Shown in pieces: positions 60,832 through 64,000 of a stretch of DNA of 64,000 nucleotides. Location of the stretch: assembly GCA_964036275.1 (NCBI GenBank), contig OZ038433.1:26581485-26645484 (forward strand). The letters are read 5' to 3'. The position numbers and the translations under genes are program-made. The notes below the pieces were generated by a model. The model made no database searches. It saw nothing but the letters and a program-made list of their open reading frames with translations, and was not told the DNA's origin. Positions within the stretch are counted from its first letter, which is position 1. Every line of letters starts with the position of its first letter. This DNA comes from Litoditis marina. Lineage: Eukaryota > Nematoda > Chromadorea > Rhabditida > Rhabditidae.

Positions 60832-63800
60832 ATGGCTGAGCATATGTATGAAACTCTTGTTCAGTTGTTGCAAGGTCAACAACAACAGATGCAACAACAA
60901 GAAGAAAAGTTGAGACTTCAGGAAGACAATCAGAAAGAGCAAATAAGACAGCAAGAGGAGAGATTGAAACTCCAGCAAGAGCAGATAAACATGCAAAGAG
61001 AACAGCTCAATCTACTCCAGAATGGCATTGCAAATTCTCAAGATGATCGTAGTGGTACAAACATTGTCAGTCCAGTGACAAATGTAACGAGAATGATGAC
61101 GGATCTGAATGCAAGGCTCACTACCTTTGTATTTGATCCAGAGGGTGGTCTAACATTCTCAGATTGGTATGATAGATACGGTGAGGTGTTCAATATTGAT
61201 GGTGCACTGTTGGATGACAAATCCAAAGTGAGACTACTTGTCGGGAAGTTGTCAAATGAGGTTTTTGATAGGTACAAAAGTCATATTTTGCCTAAAACCA
61301 CTGCTGATCTGACATTCGTTGAGACAAATGAAATCTTGAAAGAGATGTTCGACGTCAAGACATCCGTGTTTACGGAACGATACAACTGTCTGAAGTTGGA
61401 AAAGAAAGAGTCAGAAGACTATATGGAGTACACTGGCCGAGTGAATGAGCAGTGTGAAAGAGCAAAGCTCCAAGAACTTGACAAAGATGGACTGAAGGCA
61501 CTGTTTTGGGTGTCCGGGTTGAAGTCAAGCAGAGATGGTGACCTGAAAACGAGACTGCTCATGTTTTTGGACAGGCAGTATGCTGACAAAAAGGCAGTCA
61601 CATTGAGAGACCTTTACAAAGAGTGCGATTCATGGTTGAACATCAAGCGAGAAGCTAAGATGGTCGAGAGTGTACCTCGTCATGTTAATGAGGTCAGTTC
61701 ACAGGCTCGTGGTCGTGAACGAGTCAACCATGAATGCTGGAACTGTGGTATGAGCGGTCACCGAGCCAACAGTTGTCGAAAACAGAAATGGTCGTGCAAG
61801 AAATGCAAAGGCAAGGGTCATAAAGAGCAATTCTGTGAGAAGTTGTCGTCATTCAAGAACAAGACACGCTCACGGTCTCGAGGCAACCGTCAAAACAATC
61901 AGGTTGTTCTCATTGGAAAGACCGATGCAGAAGGCGTAGACGTTAACTCTGTACGCAAATACCTGGAAGTCACCTGCTTTGGAGAAATCCGATATTAATG
62001 TGCGCGACGCGAGCGGTGGCAAAATGGCCATACAAGGTAAGTTGAAATGCGATTTCAATATCCGAGGTGTTTTCGGATCGGGTTATGCATATATAACACC
62101 GAGAGCCAGTCTGATGGGACTCGAGTGGATTCAACAGAATGAATCAATGGCGCACTATCTCGATATGATGATAGTGTGCAAAGTCGAGAAAGAACTTTCG
62201 TTAGTCGATGAGTTGAAAACGAAGTTCAGTCCTGTCTTTGAGGAAGGTTTGGGTAGATGTGTGAAAGAGAAAGCCGAGTTGGCATTGCAGTCTGGTGCAA
62301 AACCCGTGTACATCAAGAAGAGACCCACTCCTCATGCAGCTGTTGAAACAGTAGAGAAGGAATTAGACAAATTGATTGGTATGCAAGTCATTGAACCAAT
62401 CACCCACAGTGAGTGGGCTGCTCCTATAGTGTGTGTGAAAAAGGCAAATGGCAAGATCAGAGTATGTGTTGATTTCTCGACTGGTCTGAACACAGCTTTG
62501 GAAGATTGTGAATATCCGTTACCGATACCAGAAGATATTTTCGCTTCGTTGAATGGTGGTACGGTGTTCTCACAGATTGATTTCTCAGATGCTTATCTGC
62601 AAGTCGAGTTGTCAGAAAAGTCTAAGTCACTGGTGGCGATCAATACACATCGTGGATTGTTCAGATACAACAGATTACCGTTTGGTATCAAAACAGCACC
62701 AGCGATTTTCCAAAGGTTGATGCACAAAATGTGTTCCGGTCTGAAAGGAGTCACATGCTATCTTGATGACGTCATTGTCGTCGGGACAACTTTGGAAGAG
62801 CATAACGCGAACATCGAGGCATTGTTCGAACGTATCATGGAGTACGGTTTCCGTGTACGACTAGAGAAGTGCTCATTTGCCAAGCCTGAAATTCCGTTCT
62901 TGGGATTCATTGTTGATAGGAATGGTAGAAGACCAAATCCAGAGAAGATCAAACCCATCAAGAACATGATGGAACCTGTCAATGAGAGTGAGCTAAGGTC
63001 GTTTCTTGGTATGATCACTCACTATGGAAGTTTTATTCCTAGTATGAAGTCACTTCGTGGACCTCTCGATGAGTTGATGGTCAAAGACAGAAAGTGGCAG
63101 TGGACAGCGAAACAGCAGAAGGCATTCGAGAAGTTGAAAGACATATTGTCAAGTGATCTGAATCTAACGCACTATGATCCAAAGCAAACGATCATCGTGG
63201 CTGCAGATGCGTGTGATTATGGCATTGGAGCAGTGATCTGTCATAAGTTCGCTGATGGTTCGGAAAAACCTATATGTCATGCAGCAAGATCGTTGACTAC
63301 GGCTGAGAAGAACTATTCTCAGATTGAGAAAGAAGCATTGGGACTGATATTCGCTGTGAAAAAGTTCCACAAATACATATTTGGACGGAAATTCAAACTG
63401 TTGACCGATCACAAACCATTGTTGGCAATCTTTGGTAGCAAGAAAGGTGTTCCTGTTCATTCAGCGAACAGACTGATGCGTTGGGCAACGTTGTTGTTGG
63501 GATACGATTTCGAGATCAGTTACTTGAATACGAACTATTTTGGTCAAGCTGATGCATTGTCCAGAATGATTCAGAGATATCCCACAACTGAAGAAGATGT
63601 TGTCGTGGCTGCCGTCGAGACAGAAGTGCGAGCTGTGTTCTCTGACAAAATCAGAAAACTTCCGGTCACTGCGGATGATATCAGTACCAAGCGAGATCCT
63701 CTTCTGAGAAAGATTGTCAAATGTGTTCGAGAAAACAAATGGCCGAAGGTTATTTCTGAAGAGATGCAACCGTATCACAGAAAGAAAGATACGTTGTCAG

Positions 63801-64000
63801 TGGTCAAAGATTGTCTCATGACCGAAGACAGAGTTGTAGTTCCGGAGGAACTCAGCAAAGAGTCTTGAAGGAAATTCATGTCGGTCATCCTGGCATTTGC
63901 AGAATGAAAAGTCTTGCACGCAGCATAGTGTATTGGCCCAACCTTGACAATGATTGTGAATTGTTGGTCAAGAAGTGTGAAGCTTGTCAGAAGCATGGAA
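60832..64000 (+). pseudogene. Ty3/gypsy gag-pol, unit 4 (longest copy, runs off window)
   Basis: Gag is open from 60832 with coiled coil and both zinc knuckles. An 89-bp deletion at 61972/61973 removes the protease active site and shifts frame, ending that frame at 61998. Pol is open from about 61979 to 63868. It holds reverse transcriptase (YLDD at 62759-62770), then RNase H (AADACDYGIGA, KEALGLIFAV, TDHKPLL, QADALSR). The TGA seen in other units is AGA here. A frameshift at about 63857 ends the frame, after which the integrase zinc-binding region is readable in another frame (HVGHPGI, CEACQKHG). It is inactive as it stands, but it shows the parental element encoded integrase. No env-like gene is seen before the edge. 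Confidence 0.88.

Overview
The window reads as a nematode genome scaffold. Introns have short TTTTCAG-type 3' ends, start codons sit directly after such acceptors (as in trans-spliced genes), the cell-adhesion and Cys-loop channel genes are of nematode type, and the Ty3/gypsy element has a nematode-style Gag. The species cannot be named from sequence alone. All exon models below were built by hand from splice signals and frame continuity, without alignment.

Region 1 (1-8241, +): the 3' part of a contactin-type adhesion gene: the end of one Ig domain, three full Ig domains, four fibronectin III domains and a C-terminal GPI-anchor signal. It converges on region 2 (8957-15293, -), a complete 12-exon Cys-loop ligand-gated channel of the anion-selective nematode class. 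Their 3' ends share a back-to-back polyadenylation signal. Introns of both genes carry small DNA-transposon remnants: two piggyBac-like copies flanked by TTAA or a decayed TTAA, and one of two hAT-like copies with exact 8-bp target duplications.

Region 3 (15294-22515): about 7 kb without a convincing gene.

Region 4 (22516-29356): a chromatin-flavoured cluster. On the minus strand, a gene opens with an unmistakable histone H3 tail but has no histone fold in that exon. Divergent from it, on the plus strand, lie a small basic protein with a KRVTF motif (24363-25888) and, 342 bp further, a divergent SET-domain gene (26231 into a gap). The plus-strand pair may be an operon. A family of 32-40 bp palindromes (ACATGGCCG...CGGCCATGT) occurs about a dozen times here, mostly in the introns.

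Region 5 (29357-29556): 200 Ns.

Region 6 (29557-64000): a tandem array of Ty3/gypsy-derived units. Each unit has one LTR-like block, gag and part of pol. In the first three units pol breaks off and is followed by kilobases of a 40-bp satellite (array A) alternating with about 500-bp palindromic modules (array B) that run up to the next LTR. The fourth unit continues through RNase H into integrase at the window edge. Every copy is broken by stops, frameshifts or deletions. A minus-strand poly(A)-type retroposed sequence interrupts reverse transcriptase in unit 3, and a 263-bp element with 8-bp flanking repeats sits in the satellite of units 2 and 3.
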